The notes beneath the pieces were generated by a model, which was not told the DNA's origin, did no database searches, and saw nothing but the letters and a program-made list of their open reading frames with translations. From contig NZ_JBJXCT010000007.1 of assembly GCF_046159715.1 (NCBI RefSeq), positions 37,806-101,805 of the forward strand: a stretch of DNA of 64,000 nt. The letters run 5' to 3'. Numbering within the stretch: the stretch's first letter is position 1; each line of letters begins with the position of its first letter. This stretch comes from Pampinifervens sp037481935. Lineage in GTDB: Bacteria > Aquificota > Aquificia > Aquificales > Aquificaceae. Positions 17,110 through 25,997 of this stretch are shown here, one piece after another. Both the position numbers and the translations under genes were made by a program.

Positions 17110-18687
17110 ATGACCCGCTACATATTCGTCACGGGTGGTGTTCTCTCTTCTCTCGGAAAGGGTGTTGCCTCAGCCTCAATAGCAACACTGCTTGAGGAGC
17201 AGGGGCTTAAGGTAAACCTTCAGAAGCTTGACCCATATCTCAATGTTGACCCTGGCACCATGAGCCCTTACCAGCACGGTGAAGTCTATGTTACGGAGGA
17301 CGGTGCAGAGACTGACCTTGACCTTGGACATTATGAGAGGTTCACAACCATCAGCATGAGCAGAAAAAACAACGTGACCGCAGGAAGGGTCTACTATAAC
17401 GTCATACAGAGGGAAAGAGAGGGTGGTTACCTTGGGGCTACCGTGCAGGTCATACCCCACATAACCGATGAGATAAAGAGACTGATAAGGGAGCTGGAGG
17501 ATGGCTGTGATGTGGTGGTGGTGGAGATAGGGGGAACGGTGGGGGACATAGAGAGTCTTCCCTTCCTTGAGGCTGTGAGACAGCTCTCCGTGGAGGCGGG
17601 CAGGGAAAGAGTGCTTTTTGTGCACACCACCTATGTGCCATACATAAGGATAACTGGAGAGCTAAAGACAAAGCCCACACAGCACTCTGTAAAGGAGCTC
17701 AGGGCAATCGGTATACAGCCAGACATAATTCTGTGCAGGTCAGAGACGGAGGTGCCTGAAGGCATAAAGGAGAAGATAGCTCTTTTCACCAGCGTCAAAA
17801 AGTCTGGGGTTATATCAGCACCTGATGTGGATTACATATACGAGGTTCCTCTGGTTTTCAAGAGGCAGGGGATTGATAAACTCATACTTGAGCATTTTGG
17901 CTTTGAATACAGAGAGGTGAGAAGCAAATGGGAAAGTATAGTGGAAATTCTCAGGTCTTCAAGGGGTGAGGTAAACATCGCCCTTGTGGGAAAGTATGTT
18001 TCCCTGAAAGATTCCTACAAGAGCGTGGTTGAAGCCCTCATCCATGGAGGTATAGCCAACAGAGTAAGGGTAAACATTAACTGGATAAACTCAGAGGACT
18101 ATGAGGAAGAGCTTCTTGAAAAGTCTGACGGCATACTTGTTCCGGGAGGCTTTGGAGAGAGAGGGACAGAGGGCAAAATGAGGGCGCTCACCTATGGCAG
18201 AGAGAAGAAAAAGCCCACCTTTGGTATATGCCTTGGTATGCAGCTCATGTGCGTGGAGTTTGCAAGGAATGTGCTCGGTCTGGAGGGTGCCAACTCTACA
18301 GAGTTTGACCCCATAACGCCCCATCCAGTTATAGACATAATGGAGGAGCAGAAGAACATAAGACAGCTTGGCGGAACCATGAGACTGGGTTCTTACCCAT
18401 GCATGCTTGTGGAGGGGACAAAGGCAAGGGATATATACGGACAGGAGCTGGTCCACGAACGCCACAGGCACAGGTATGAGTTCAATAACCTATACAGAGA
18501 AGCCTTTGAAAGCTCCGGTATGCTCTTTTCCGGGCTCTCGCCCGATGGGAGGCTTGTGGAGATAGTAGAATTAAGGGACCATCCCTGGTATCTTGGCTGC
18601 CAGTTTCACCCCGAGTTCAGAAGCAAACCCTTCCAGCCCCACCCTCTCTTTGTGTCCTTCATCTCCGCCTGTTTACAAGGCCAATGA
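17110..18687 (+). CDS. pyrG: CTP synthase
   Basis: Converts UTP to CTP using glutamine. 525 aa: an N-terminal synthetase domain beginning RYIFVTGGVLSSLGKGVASA, with LQKLDPYLNVDPGTMSPYQH, and a C-terminal class I glutamine amidotransferase domain (about residues 285-525; nucleophile Cys in FGICLGMQLMC, with CQFHPEFRSKP near the end). The 3' end overlaps the convergent metallophosphoesterase gene by 29 bp. Confidence 0.96.
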   Translation: MTRYIFVTGGVLSSLGKGVASASIATLLEEQGLKVNLQKLDPYLNVDPGTMSPYQHGEVYVTEDGAETDLDLGHYERFTTISMSRKNNVTAGRVYYNVIQREREGGYLGATVQVIPHITDEIKRLIRELEDGCDVVVVEIGGTVGDIESLPFLEAVRQLSVEAGRERVLFVHTTYVPYIRITGELKTKPTQHSVKELRAIGIQPDIILCRSETEVPEGIKEKIALFTSVKKSGVISAPDVDYIYEVPLVFKRQGIDKLILEHFGFEYREVRSKWESIVEILRSSRGEVNIALVGKYVSLKDSYKSVVEALIHGGIANRVRVNINWINSEDYEEELLEKSDGILVPGGFGERGTEGKMRALTYGREKKKPTFGICLGMQLMCVEFARNVLGLEGANSTEFDPITPHPVIDIMEEQKNIRQLGGTMRLGSYPCMLVEGTKARDIYGQELVHERHRHRYEFNNLYREAFESSGMLFSGLSPDGRLVEIVELRDHPWYLGCQFHPEFRSKPFQPHPLFVSFISACLQGQ

Positions 18688-19801
18688 CCGCCACATCTGG
18701 CGGAGAAAAGAGCCTCATGGGAGGACCGCCCGTTCCTACTCCCTTGCTTACGTAAAGGTAAGAGCCTCCAAGACTATGAAAACCCCTGTCGCTGAGGAAA
18801 AGTTTTGTAAGTATAAGCCTGCCCAGTGGATAGTAAACTCCCCCGTGGGTATGACCCGAAAGCATGAGGTCAAAAAGACCCAAAGTCCCCTCTTCCAGCC
18901 TTGGCTTGTGCTTCAGGTATAGGACAAAGCTTTTCCTGTCAACCCTCTGCAAAAGCTCTCTGTCTGAAAGGGTGCCAAGGCAGGCTCTGAAAAGCCTGCA
19001 GTCATCGTCGTCAATTCCAGCAACTGTGAGGTTGTATTCTTTCAGGTATATCACATCTCCTCTGAGAAGTTTAAAGCCAGCTCTCTGGGTAAAATCCACT
19101 GCCTGCTCCACTCCCCTGTAGTATTCATGATTTCCCAGCACTGCATACTTTCCCAGCGGCGGGTTCATCTCTGAAAGGGCATCAGCCAGATAAAGCTTAT
19201 CCCTCATGTTTCCGTCCACCAGGTCCCCTGTGGAGACCACCAGGTCTGGCCTTTCCCTCTCATACACCTGCATTATGAGCCTGACCTTGTCCATACCCAT
19301 TACAGGACCAAGGTGAAGGTCCGAGATGTGAAGTATTCTGACCCTCTCCACATGAGCCGGTAGTTTATCCGTATAGAGGGTAAACCTCTCCACCCTGAGG
19401 TTAAGAGTTTCGTAGTGGCTGTAGGCGGAAAGGGCAAGGGAAAATATCAGGAGCGCGGCTGCAACCACTTTTACAGGGGGCTTAGGCAGTGGGTTAATCC
19501 TCAGAAATCTGTAAGAAACATAAATGACTGCCCTGTAGAGCTCAAAAAGAAGTCCACCCAGCACCAGATAGAAGAGAAATCCCATCCAGAGAAGCCCGCT
19601 CAGGGCTGTTATGTAGGCAATATGATAGTTCATGTGAGCATCCGCAAAACGCCAGATGAAGGGTGAAAGGAACCCGAGGAAAAAGAGGGAAAGCACAGCC
19701 CTTCTGCCTATTTTTCCAAGGGCTGGCTTGAAAACTCTGAAGTATGCGTAAGCATGCATGAAACCAAAGACTGTAAGAAAAATCAATATAAACCACATCA
19801 T
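18659..19801 (-). CDS. Membrane-anchored metallophosphoesterase
   Basis: 380 aa. Three or four N-terminal hydrophobic segments (about residues 1-135) precede a calcineurin-like phosphoesterase domain with the full motif set: SDLHLG, STGDLVDG, LGNHEYY, and SGHTHGG. The family (YkuE/YaeI type) includes phosphodiesterases acting on membrane lipids such as UDP-diacylglucosamine; the actual substrate is unknown. Its ATG overlaps the stop of the response regulator gene (ATGA at 19798). Confidence 0.85.
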   Translation of the reverse strand: MMWFILIFLTVFGFMHAYAYFRVFKPALGKIGRRAVLSLFFLGFLSPFIWRFADAHMNYHIAYITALSGLLWMGFLFYLVLGGLLFELYRAVIYVSYRFLRINPLPKPPVKVVAAALLIFSLALSAYSHYETLNLRVERFTLYTDKLPAHVERVRILHISDLHLGPVMGMDKVRLIMQVYERERPDLVVSTGDLVDGNMRDKLYLADALSEMNPPLGKYAVLGNHEYYRGVEQAVDFTQRAGFKLLRGDVIYLKEYNLTVAGIDDDDCRLFRACLGTLSDRELLQRVDRKSFVLYLKHKPRLEEGTLGLFDLMLSGHTHGGVYYPLGRLILTKLFLSDRGFHSLGGSYLYVSKGVGTGGPPMRLFSPPDVAVIGLVNRRR

Positions 19802-20469
19802 AGTCCCAGCTTATACCCGAAGCCCCTCACCGTCTGAATCGCCCTGCCCTCTTCGCCCAGCTTTTCCCTGAGCTTTTTTATGTGAACATCCACAGTTCTA
19901 TCATACACATCTCTCTTGAGAACCCTTTCTATAAGATACTCCCTGCTTACGGGTTTTCCATAGTTTTCAAGAAGTGCAGACAGTATCATAAACTCTGTAG
20001 GTGTCAGTTCAATGAGCTCATCCCCCCTTTTTACCTCCTTTTTTTCCAGGTCCACTTGAAGACCACCGAGCTTGAAATGGGTCTGTCTCTTTTCCTTTCC
20101 AACCCTTCTCAGCACCGCCTTTACCCTTGCCACAAGCTCCTTCAGAGAAAAGGGCTTTGTTATGTAGTCATCTGCGCCCAGAGAAAAGCCTCTCAATTTG
20201 TCCTGTTCCATATCCCTGGCTGTGATAAATATAATGGGGATTTCTCTCAGGTTGTTGCTGTTTCTCACATACTGAGCTATCTTAAACCCGTCGTAGTCTG
20301 GAAGCATCACATCAAGGAGCAGCAGGTCGGGTTGTTGTTCTTGGAGATACTTCACAGCTTCAGCGCCCCTCAGACAGATAATTGGCTGATAACCCTCTTT
20401 TTTAAGGTTATAGGCTATGAGCTCAGCAAGGTCACTGTCGTCTTCCACAAGGAGTATCTTCAGGTTCAT
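19798..20469 (-). CDS. OmpR/PhoB-family response regulator
   Basis: 223 aa DNA-binding regulator. Receiver domain at residues 1-120 with acidic pocket E9/D10/D11, phosphorylation site D53 (LLLDVMLPDYDGF) and the ITKPFSLKEL motif; winged-helix domain at about 130-223 with LTPTEFMILSALLENYGKPVS and TVDVHIKKLREKLG. No histidine kinase gene is adjacent. It is wedged between a carboxyltransferase and a phosphoesterase with 4-bp overlaps on both sides. Regulators of this class bind 11-bp direct repeats, a pattern found upstream of the pilin gene near 56.4 kb, but no link is shown. Confidence 0.9.
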   Translation of the reverse strand: MNLKILLVEDDSDLAELIAYNLKKEGYQPIICLRGAEAVKYLQEQQPDLLLLDVMLPDYDGFKIAQYVRNSNNLREIPIIFITARDMEQDKLRGFSLGADDYITKPFSLKELVARVKAVLRRVGKEKRQTHFKLGGLQVDLEKKEVKRGDELIELTPTEFMILSALLENYGKPVSREYLIERVLKRDVYDRTVDVHIKKLREKLGEEGRAIQTVRGFGYKLGL

Positions 20470-22301
20470 ATCTTCAAGGGCTTTATCCTTACAGCCACCT
20501 CGTCCGGGTTTACCACATCACCCACAGATATGAGCACTTCCTCCACCACGCCTTCCACAGGACTGTGAACTTCGTTTTCCATCTTCATGGCCTCTACCAC
20601 AAAGAGCACATCTCCTTCTTTTACCTCCTGCCCTATGCTCACCTTTACGTTTACCACCTTGCCTGATATGGGCGAGGTTACATCTCCAACGCCCACGGGC
20701 TTTGGTCTTCTGGGCTTCACCTCTACTGCAGAGGTTATTTCACCGTAAGGAGAGGGAATGCTTTCCACTTCCTTGAGTGGCCTTAGGATGACCTCTTCCA
20801 GCTTTCCATCAAGCCTCACAAAGAAGGGCCTTCCTTCGGTGGTTGGTTCACCCCTCCCCGCTATCTGCACATGATACTGTTCTCCATGGACTGTAACAAT
20901 GAACTCAACAGGTATGTTTTCCTTCATTTCTTCCACGAGTTCCTCAGGTGGAAGTTTTTCTCCCTTCTCTCTGGACTCAAAAAACTCCTTCGCTACCAGG
21001 GGAAAGATGGCATAAGAAAGCACATCCTCCTCACTCTTTGCCCCAGCCCTTACAGCCTCTTCCCTTGCTTTGGGTAGCTCAGGCTCAAGAAGGTCTGCAG
21101 GCCTTATGTGATATATGGGCTCCTCGTCACCCAGTATCTTTTTTATAAGCTCTTCCCTTATGGGTGCAGGGGGCCTGCCATAGAGACCCTTCACGTAATC
21201 CCTGGTCTCCTTTGTCACCACCTTGTACCTTTCTCCGTGAACCACATTAAGAAATGCCTGAGAACCAACTATCTGACTTGTGGGGGTTACAAGGGGAGGA
21301 TATCCAAGGTCCTGACGGACTATAACCACCTCCTCAAGGACCTCTGGAAGCCTCTCCTCCATACCCTGTTCTCTGAGCTGACTTATAAAGTTGGAAATCA
21401 TACCACCGGGAACCTGATGGAGAAGCACGCCCACATCGGGATAGGGAGGGAGCACATCATATTTTTTATACTTCTTCCTTATGCCTGCAAAAAGGTCTCC
21501 GGCCCTCTGGTAAAGCTTTTCATCCACCCTCACCTGATAGCCGAACTCCCTCAGCACATATATCATGGTCTCACCTGGCGGGTGAGATGTCTGACAGGAG
21601 AGGCTGTAAAAGACCGTGTCTATCATGTCCGCCCCCGCTTCCACGCCTTTGAGCTGTGCCATCTGTGCAAGGTCTGCTGTGGTCTGGGTATGAAGATGCA
21701 CCATGTATTCTGGAAATTCTGACTTGAGGGCGTAGACCAGCTCGTAGGCAACCTTTGGGGAGAGCAGTCCGGCCTGGTCCTTTATGGATATGATATCTAT
21801 GCCCATATCCACAAGTTCTCTGGCAATACCCACATAATATTCCACCGTGTGCACCGGGCTTATAGTGTAAGAGAGCACACCTTTTACCGTTGCCCCTACC
21901 CTCTTAGCAGTTTCTATGGACTTTCTCATATTTCTTGTATCGTTAAGAGCGTCAAAAATCCTGAATACCTCTATGCCGTTGTCATATGCCCTCTTTACAA
22001 ACTCCTCTACCACATCGTCCGCATAGTGCCTGTAGCCCACCACATTCTGACCTCTCAGGAGCATCTCAAGCCTTGTGTTTGGTGCATGCTTTTTGAAGAG
22101 CCTGAGCCTCTCCCATGGGTCTTCCTTGAGATACCTGAGGCACACATCAAAGGTGGCCCCTCCCCATACCTCAAGAGACCAGAATCCGCACCTGTCAAGG
22201 ACCTCTATAAGTTCAAGCATGTCCTCTGTCCTGACCCTTGTAGCAAGGAGAGACTGAATACCATCCCGTAAAGAAACGTCTGTGATAAAAATCTCTCGCA
22301 T
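20466..22301 (-). CDS. Biotin-dependent carboxyltransferase with biotinyl domain (PycB / 2-oxoglutarate carboxylase large subunit type)
   Basis: 611 aa. The N-terminal HMGL-like carboxyltransferase domain starts FITDVSLRDGIQSLLATRVR and includes the metal-ligand region MVHLHTQTTADLAQM; a PYC/OADA middle domain follows; the C-terminal biotinyl domain carries the lysine motif VEAMKMENEV. Known relatives are pyruvate carboxylase subunit B, oxaloacetate decarboxylase alpha and, in Hydrogenobacter, the 2-oxoglutarate carboxylase subunit CfiA; sequence reading alone cannot separate them. The partner biotin carboxylase is not in the window, so I leave the symbol empty. Confidence 0.88.
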   Translation of the reverse strand: MREIFITDVSLRDGIQSLLATRVRTEDMLELIEVLDRCGFWSLEVWGGATFDVCLRYLKEDPWERLRLFKKHAPNTRLEMLLRGQNVVGYRHYADDVVEEFVKRAYDNGIEVFRIFDALNDTRNMRKSIETAKRVGATVKGVLSYTISPVHTVEYYVGIARELVDMGIDIISIKDQAGLLSPKVAYELVYALKSEFPEYMVHLHTQTTADLAQMAQLKGVEAGADMIDTVFYSLSCQTSHPPGETMIYVLREFGYQVRVDEKLYQRAGDLFAGIRKKYKKYDVLPPYPDVGVLLHQVPGGMISNFISQLREQGMEERLPEVLEEVVIVRQDLGYPPLVTPTSQIVGSQAFLNVVHGERYKVVTKETRDYVKGLYGRPPAPIREELIKKILGDEEPIYHIRPADLLEPELPKAREEAVRAGAKSEEDVLSYAIFPLVAKEFFESREKGEKLPPEELVEEMKENIPVEFIVTVHGEQYHVQIAGRGEPTTEGRPFFVRLDGKLEEVILRPLKEVESIPSPYGEITSAVEVKPRRPKPVGVGDVTSPISGKVVNVKVSIGQEVKEGDVLFVVEAMKMENEVHSPVEGVVEEVLISVGDVVNPDEVAVRIKPLKI

Positions 22302-22309
22302 AGGGAAAA

Positions 22310-23236
22310 TTATAACACCCTGAAGTGGTCAAAGCCTGTAGGCTCAAGCGGCTTCCCATCAAGGAAAACACCCTGCCCCTCTTCCACAAAACCTATCTGC
22401 ACAATGCTGAGGAAGGGGTTCAGTCTTTCAGGGGGATGGGTAAAAAGAAGCTCGTAGTCCTCTCCACCAGAAAGGGCATACTCAAGAGGGTCTTTTCCGT
22501 GCTTTTTGCAGAAGTTTATGAGTTCCTGAGAGAGGGGAATTTTTTCAGAGAAAAAACTGAGCCTCACACCGCTTGCCCTCGAGAGCTTTTCCGCATCTGA
22601 GGAAAGTCCGTCGCTTATGTCCATGCTGGCGTTGGCATACTTTGAAACATGTTTTAAAAGGTCTATTCTTGCAGTGGGTCTTAGATGCTTCTCCATAAGC
22701 CTGAGCTCAAAGTCCTCGTAAGAGCGTCTTTCCATCAGGAGAAGCTCAAGCCCTGCCCTTGAGTCCCCCAGAGGTCCAGACACAAAGACTCCGTCCCCCG
22801 CCCTGGCACCACCCCTGCCCACAAACCTCTCCGCCTTCCCTAACATAAATACATCTATACACAGCTTATCCCCTCTGCTCAAATTCCCGCCCACCACCTC
22901 ACAAGAGTAGAACTCACAGGCCCTTTTTATGCCAAGGTATACATCCTCTATATACCTCAGCTCCATGTCTGGAAGCACCAGTGAGACAAGGGCATACAGG
23001 GGTTGTCCACCGTTTGCCACCACATCGCTCACATTTACAGATATTGCTTTCCAGCCTATGGCGGAGGGAGGATAGTGAAGCTTGAAGTGCCTGTCCTGAA
23101 GAAGCACATCGCACGTAAGGAGAAGTAAGCTATTTCCCAGCCTTACTGGTGCGGTGTCGTCTCCTATGAGTCCACTTCCCAGTATACCTTTAAGCCTTTC
23201 TATGAGGCCGAACTCACCTATCTCAGAAACCTTCAT
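22310..23236 (-). CDS. thiL: Thiamine-monophosphate kinase
   Basis: Makes the cofactor thiamine diphosphate from TMP. 308 aa of the PurM-like fold with EFGLIERLKG at the N-terminus, GDDTAPVRLG, SVNVSDVVANGGQPLYAL, VVGGNLSRGD, SMDISDGLSSD and the late SGGEDYELLFT. ATG overlaps the stop of the NIL gene. The stop TAA is part of a TATAAT hexamer in front of the next gene. Confidence 0.93.
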   Translation of the reverse strand: MKVSEIGEFGLIERLKGILGSGLIGDDTAPVRLGNSLLLLTCDVLLQDRHFKLHYPPSAIGWKAISVNVSDVVANGGQPLYALVSLVLPDMELRYIEDVYLGIKRACEFYSCEVVGGNLSRGDKLCIDVFMLGKAERFVGRGGARAGDGVFVSGPLGDSRAGLELLLMERRSYEDFELRLMEKHLRPTARIDLLKHVSKYANASMDISDGLSSDAEKLSRASGVRLSFFSEKIPLSQELINFCKKHGKDPLEYALSGGEDYELLFTHPPERLNPFLSIVQIGFVEEGQGVFLDGKPLEPTGFDHFRVL

Positions 23237-23475
23237 TCTGTAAATATCTGCCCCTCTATGGGCTGAACCATAACACCCCTATCTTCAATAAACTTCATTG
23301 CCCTCTCTATCTCCTCAGCCTCACCTTCCACTTCAACGGTGAGTATGCCTGTGTCCTTTGTTACCTTTGCAGTTCTTATGTTAACCACCACATCAAAATT
23401 CTTGCAGACCATACACAGGACTGGCTCCTTCACCTTTTCCTCTGGATATATGAGCTGAAGCCTTATCAGGTTCAT
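23233..23475 (-). CDS. Small NIL-domain protein
   Basis: 80 aa, consisting almost only of a NIL domain (ferredoxin-like fold; RLQLIYPEEKVKEPVLCMV, GILTVEVEGEAEEIERAMKF). NIL domains occur at the end of MetN ATPases as amino-acid sensors and in [4Fe-4S]-associated proteins; here the domain stands alone. One Cys (VLCMVCKN) pair, CX2C, is visible. Function unknown; it is coupled to thiL by an ATGA overlap. Confidence 0.8.
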   Translation of the reverse strand: MNLIRLQLIYPEEKVKEPVLCMVCKNFDVVVNIRTAKVTKDTGILTVEVEGEAEEIERAMKFIEDRGVMVQPIEGQIFTE

Positions 23476-23487
23476 AGAAAAATTATA

Positions 23488-24735
23488 TCAGACCTTGAGA
23501 ATGTAATCGGCCATCTCAAAGGAAGATTTAGCTATGGCAATCAAAGCCTGACTGTTTATACCTGTCAGCTTTTCCAGATTCACAACCACATCACCCTGAG
23601 CAGGGTCCTGCATGTTTAGCAATTCCGGAAATTTTTCTTCCAGCACTATAGAATAATCCAGTATGCTCCTCAAGTGCACATTCTTTCCCGTATAACCATC
23701 AATAATCTCCTGTTCTATTCTGACATCTTTTAGAAAAGCTATCTTATCCATACCAAGAATTTCATCTATAAGAGAGAAAAGACCAATAAGGTAGGCTTCA
23801 GACTCATACTTAGGGTTTATAAGCTCGGCAATCTTCTGAGCTATTAGAGCCCTTGTGAGTGATTTCTTCCATAATTCTGGATTCTCAACGGATACGTAGT
23901 CATTCATTGCCAGAACAAGCAGAAAGTTTCTCAAGTTTTTCAGGCCAAGCATGGCACAGGCCTGCTCCACACTCTTTATTTCCTTTATGGGAGAGTAATA
24001 AGCAGAGTTTACAAGCCTGAGTATCTTTGCGGTCATGCCCACATCTGTGGCTATGAGGCTGGCAATTTCTCTGGGGCTCTGGGCAGCATGTATGGTGGCT
24101 ATAAGTCTCAGCAGGGTATTTTTCAGGTAGGGTGCGGTCTGGAATTCTTTCAGTATAAAGGGACTTTCCAGGTAAATACCCTGGAAAAGGTCTCCTATTT
24201 TGCTAACTCTGTTGTATTCTTCCGCATCCTCTATTCTTGAGATGAGAAGGGTTTTTGACTTTGACTTTGATAGGTCCAGAATCTTCTGATTTAGCCTTTT
24301 TGCATCCACAGAGATTATGTTTACCTTGTCCAGGAGTCCGGCCATCTTCTCATTTTCCAGATTTTTTTCATTTAAACTGAACATAACGCCCTGCTCCATG
24401 TATCTGTCTATGGCGTTCAGTATCTGCCTGTAGACCATTTCACCTACTGGCACCTGGGGTTCTATTACCTCAATTATCAGCTTCCTGGGATCAAGGGACT
24501 CAATGGCCTTGTTTATAAGTGAGTCAAGGGACACATTTATCATTATCCTTTTGCCTTCTCCCACCCTTTCTATACCCTGCTCCAGAATTATCTCTATTAT
24601 TATGTAGGTTGCCCTGCTGTAAGGAACTTCCTTTGGATACTCATACATGTTATCCCTTTTTCTGAGAAAGACCTCAAAGGCAACCCTCCTGCCCTCTCTG
24701 TTAAATATGGGTTGCTTTGCTATAAGAAAGCTCAT
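23488..24735 (-). CDS. EAL-like plus HDOD domain signalling protein (YuxH type)
   Basis: 415 aa. N-terminal EAL-like domain (about residues 1-195) and C-terminal HDOD domain (about 200-385; SPREIASLIATDVGMTAKILRLVNSAYY, QACAMLGLKNLRNFLLVLA). The EAL signature is E21-V-F instead of EAL/EVL and the usual catalytic acidic residues are not evident, so c-di-GMP hydrolysis is unlikely; proteins of this layout are usually scaffolds or sensors. It overlaps the 3' end of glyA by 35 bp on the same strand. Confidence 0.86.
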   Translation of the reverse strand: MSFLIAKQPIFNREGRRVAFEVFLRKRDNMYEYPKEVPYSRATYIIIEIILEQGIERVGEGKRIMINVSLDSLINKAIESLDPRKLIIEVIEPQVPVGEMVYRQILNAIDRYMEQGVMFSLNEKNLENEKMAGLLDKVNIISVDAKRLNQKILDLSKSKSKTLLISRIEDAEEYNRVSKIGDLFQGIYLESPFILKEFQTAPYLKNTLLRLIATIHAAQSPREIASLIATDVGMTAKILRLVNSAYYSPIKEIKSVEQACAMLGLKNLRNFLLVLAMNDYVSVENPELWKKSLTRALIAQKIAELINPKYESEAYLIGLFSLIDEILGMDKIAFLKDVRIEQEIIDGYTGKNVHLRSILDYSIVLEEKFPELLNMQDPAQGDVVVNLEKLTGINSQALIAIAKSSFEMADYILKV

Positions 24736-25987
24736 CCATGACCTCTTTCATTTCGGGATACAGCGGGAATTGCTGGCAGAGTTCTATAACCTCCCTGCCA
24801 ACTCTTTCAATAACATCCCTGTCTTCTAAGTTCTCTATCACCTGAGCTATTAGTCTGGCTATTAGCCTCATCTCCTCTTCCTTCATGCCCCTGGTGGTCA
24901 TGGCAGGCGTTCCGATTCTTATGCCACTTGTCTTTGTAGGTGGCAGGGGGTCAAAGGGAACAGCGTTCTTGTTAACTGTTATGTTTGCTTTTCCAAGGGC
25001 ATCTTCCACCTGTTTGCCCGTTATTCCCCTGTCTCTCAGGTCAAGGAGCACTATGTGGCTGTCCGTTCCACCGGATACTACCTTAAAACCCAGCTTTATG
25101 AACTCTTCAGCCATTGTCTGAGCGTTCAGAACCACCTGCCTTGAGTAAGCCTTGAACTCTTCGCTCATGGCTTCTTTAAAGGCAACTGCCTTCGCCGCTA
25201 TAACATGCATTAGAGGGCCGCCCTGCAGACCCGGAAAGACGCTCTTGTCTATATCCTTTGCAAACTCTGCTCTGCAGAGTATAAAGCCACCTCTGGGACC
25301 TCTGAGGGTCTTGTGAGTGGTGGAAGTCACAAAGTGAGCGTAGGGCACAGGGTTTGGATAAACCCCGCCTGCTATGAGACCTGCATAATGTGCCATGTCC
25401 ACCATAAGGTATGCACCCACATCTTCCGCTATCTGGGCAAACTTTTCCCAGTCTATAACCCTTGGATATGCGGATGCACCTGCCACTATTAGCCTGGGCC
25501 TGTGCTCCTTTGCCAGCCTGTAAACTTGGTCATAGTCAATGAGCTCAGTCTCTGGATTGAGGCCGTAATAGACCGCATGGTATACCTTTCCGGAAAAGTT
25601 TACCTTTGCTCCATGCGAGAGATGCCCGCCATGGGCAAGGTCCATACCAAGGATTGTATCGCCGGGTCTGAGAATGGCCATGTATACCGCCATATTTGCC
25701 TGAGAGCCTGAGTGGGGTTGCACATTTGCATGCTCCGCACCGTAGAGTTCCTTTACTCTACTTATGGCAAGGTCCTCTGCTATGTCAACAAACTCACAGC
25801 CGCCGTAATACCTTTTGTGAGGCAATCCCTCCGCATACTTGTTGGTGAGCACCGAGCCCTGTGCTTCCATAACCGCAAGGGAGGTGAAATTTTCTGAGGC
25901 TATGAGTTCAAGATGGTAGAACTGCCTTCTGTATTCCTTGACTACTGCCTCGTATATATCCGGGTCTACCTGTCTGAGGTGTCTCAT
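24701..25987 (-). CDS. glyA: Serine hydroxymethyltransferase
   Basis: PLP enzyme that interconverts serine and glycine with transfer of a one-carbon unit to tetrahydrofolate. 428 aa with LIASENFTS, TNKYAEGLPHKRYYGG, MDLAHGGHLSHG, the PLP lysine motif TSTTHKTLRGPRGG and GIRIGTPAMTTRGM. It lies 10 nt after guaA with no evident ribosome site; TAAAAT in the gap includes the guaA stop codon. Confidence 0.96.
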   Translation of the reverse strand: MRHLRQVDPDIYEAVVKEYRRQFYHLELIASENFTSLAVMEAQGSVLTNKYAEGLPHKRYYGGCEFVDIAEDLAISRVKELYGAEHANVQPHSGSQANMAVYMAILRPGDTILGMDLAHGGHLSHGAKVNFSGKVYHAVYYGLNPETELIDYDQVYRLAKEHRPRLIVAGASAYPRVIDWEKFAQIAEDVGAYLMVDMAHYAGLIAGGVYPNPVPYAHFVTSTTHKTLRGPRGGFILCRAEFAKDIDKSVFPGLQGGPLMHVIAAKAVAFKEAMSEEFKAYSRQVVLNAQTMAEEFIKLGFKVVSGGTDSHIVLLDLRDRGITGKQVEDALGKANITVNKNAVPFDPLPPTKTSGIRIGTPAMTTRGMKEEEMRLIARLIAQVIENLEDRDVIERVGREVIELCQQFPLYPEMKEVMDELSYSKATHI

Positions 25988-25997
25988 GTCTATTATT

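Noticed and set aside
21108..21722. 204-residue plus-strand open frame inside the carboxyltransferase gene
   Set aside because: Antisense shadow of a conserved gene, His/Tyr/Cys-rich composition, no ribosome site.
22309..22332. TTGACC...TATAAT as a full promoter for the carboxyltransferase gene
   Set aside because: The spacer is only 12 bp and the TATAAT includes the thiL stop codon, so it may be chance.
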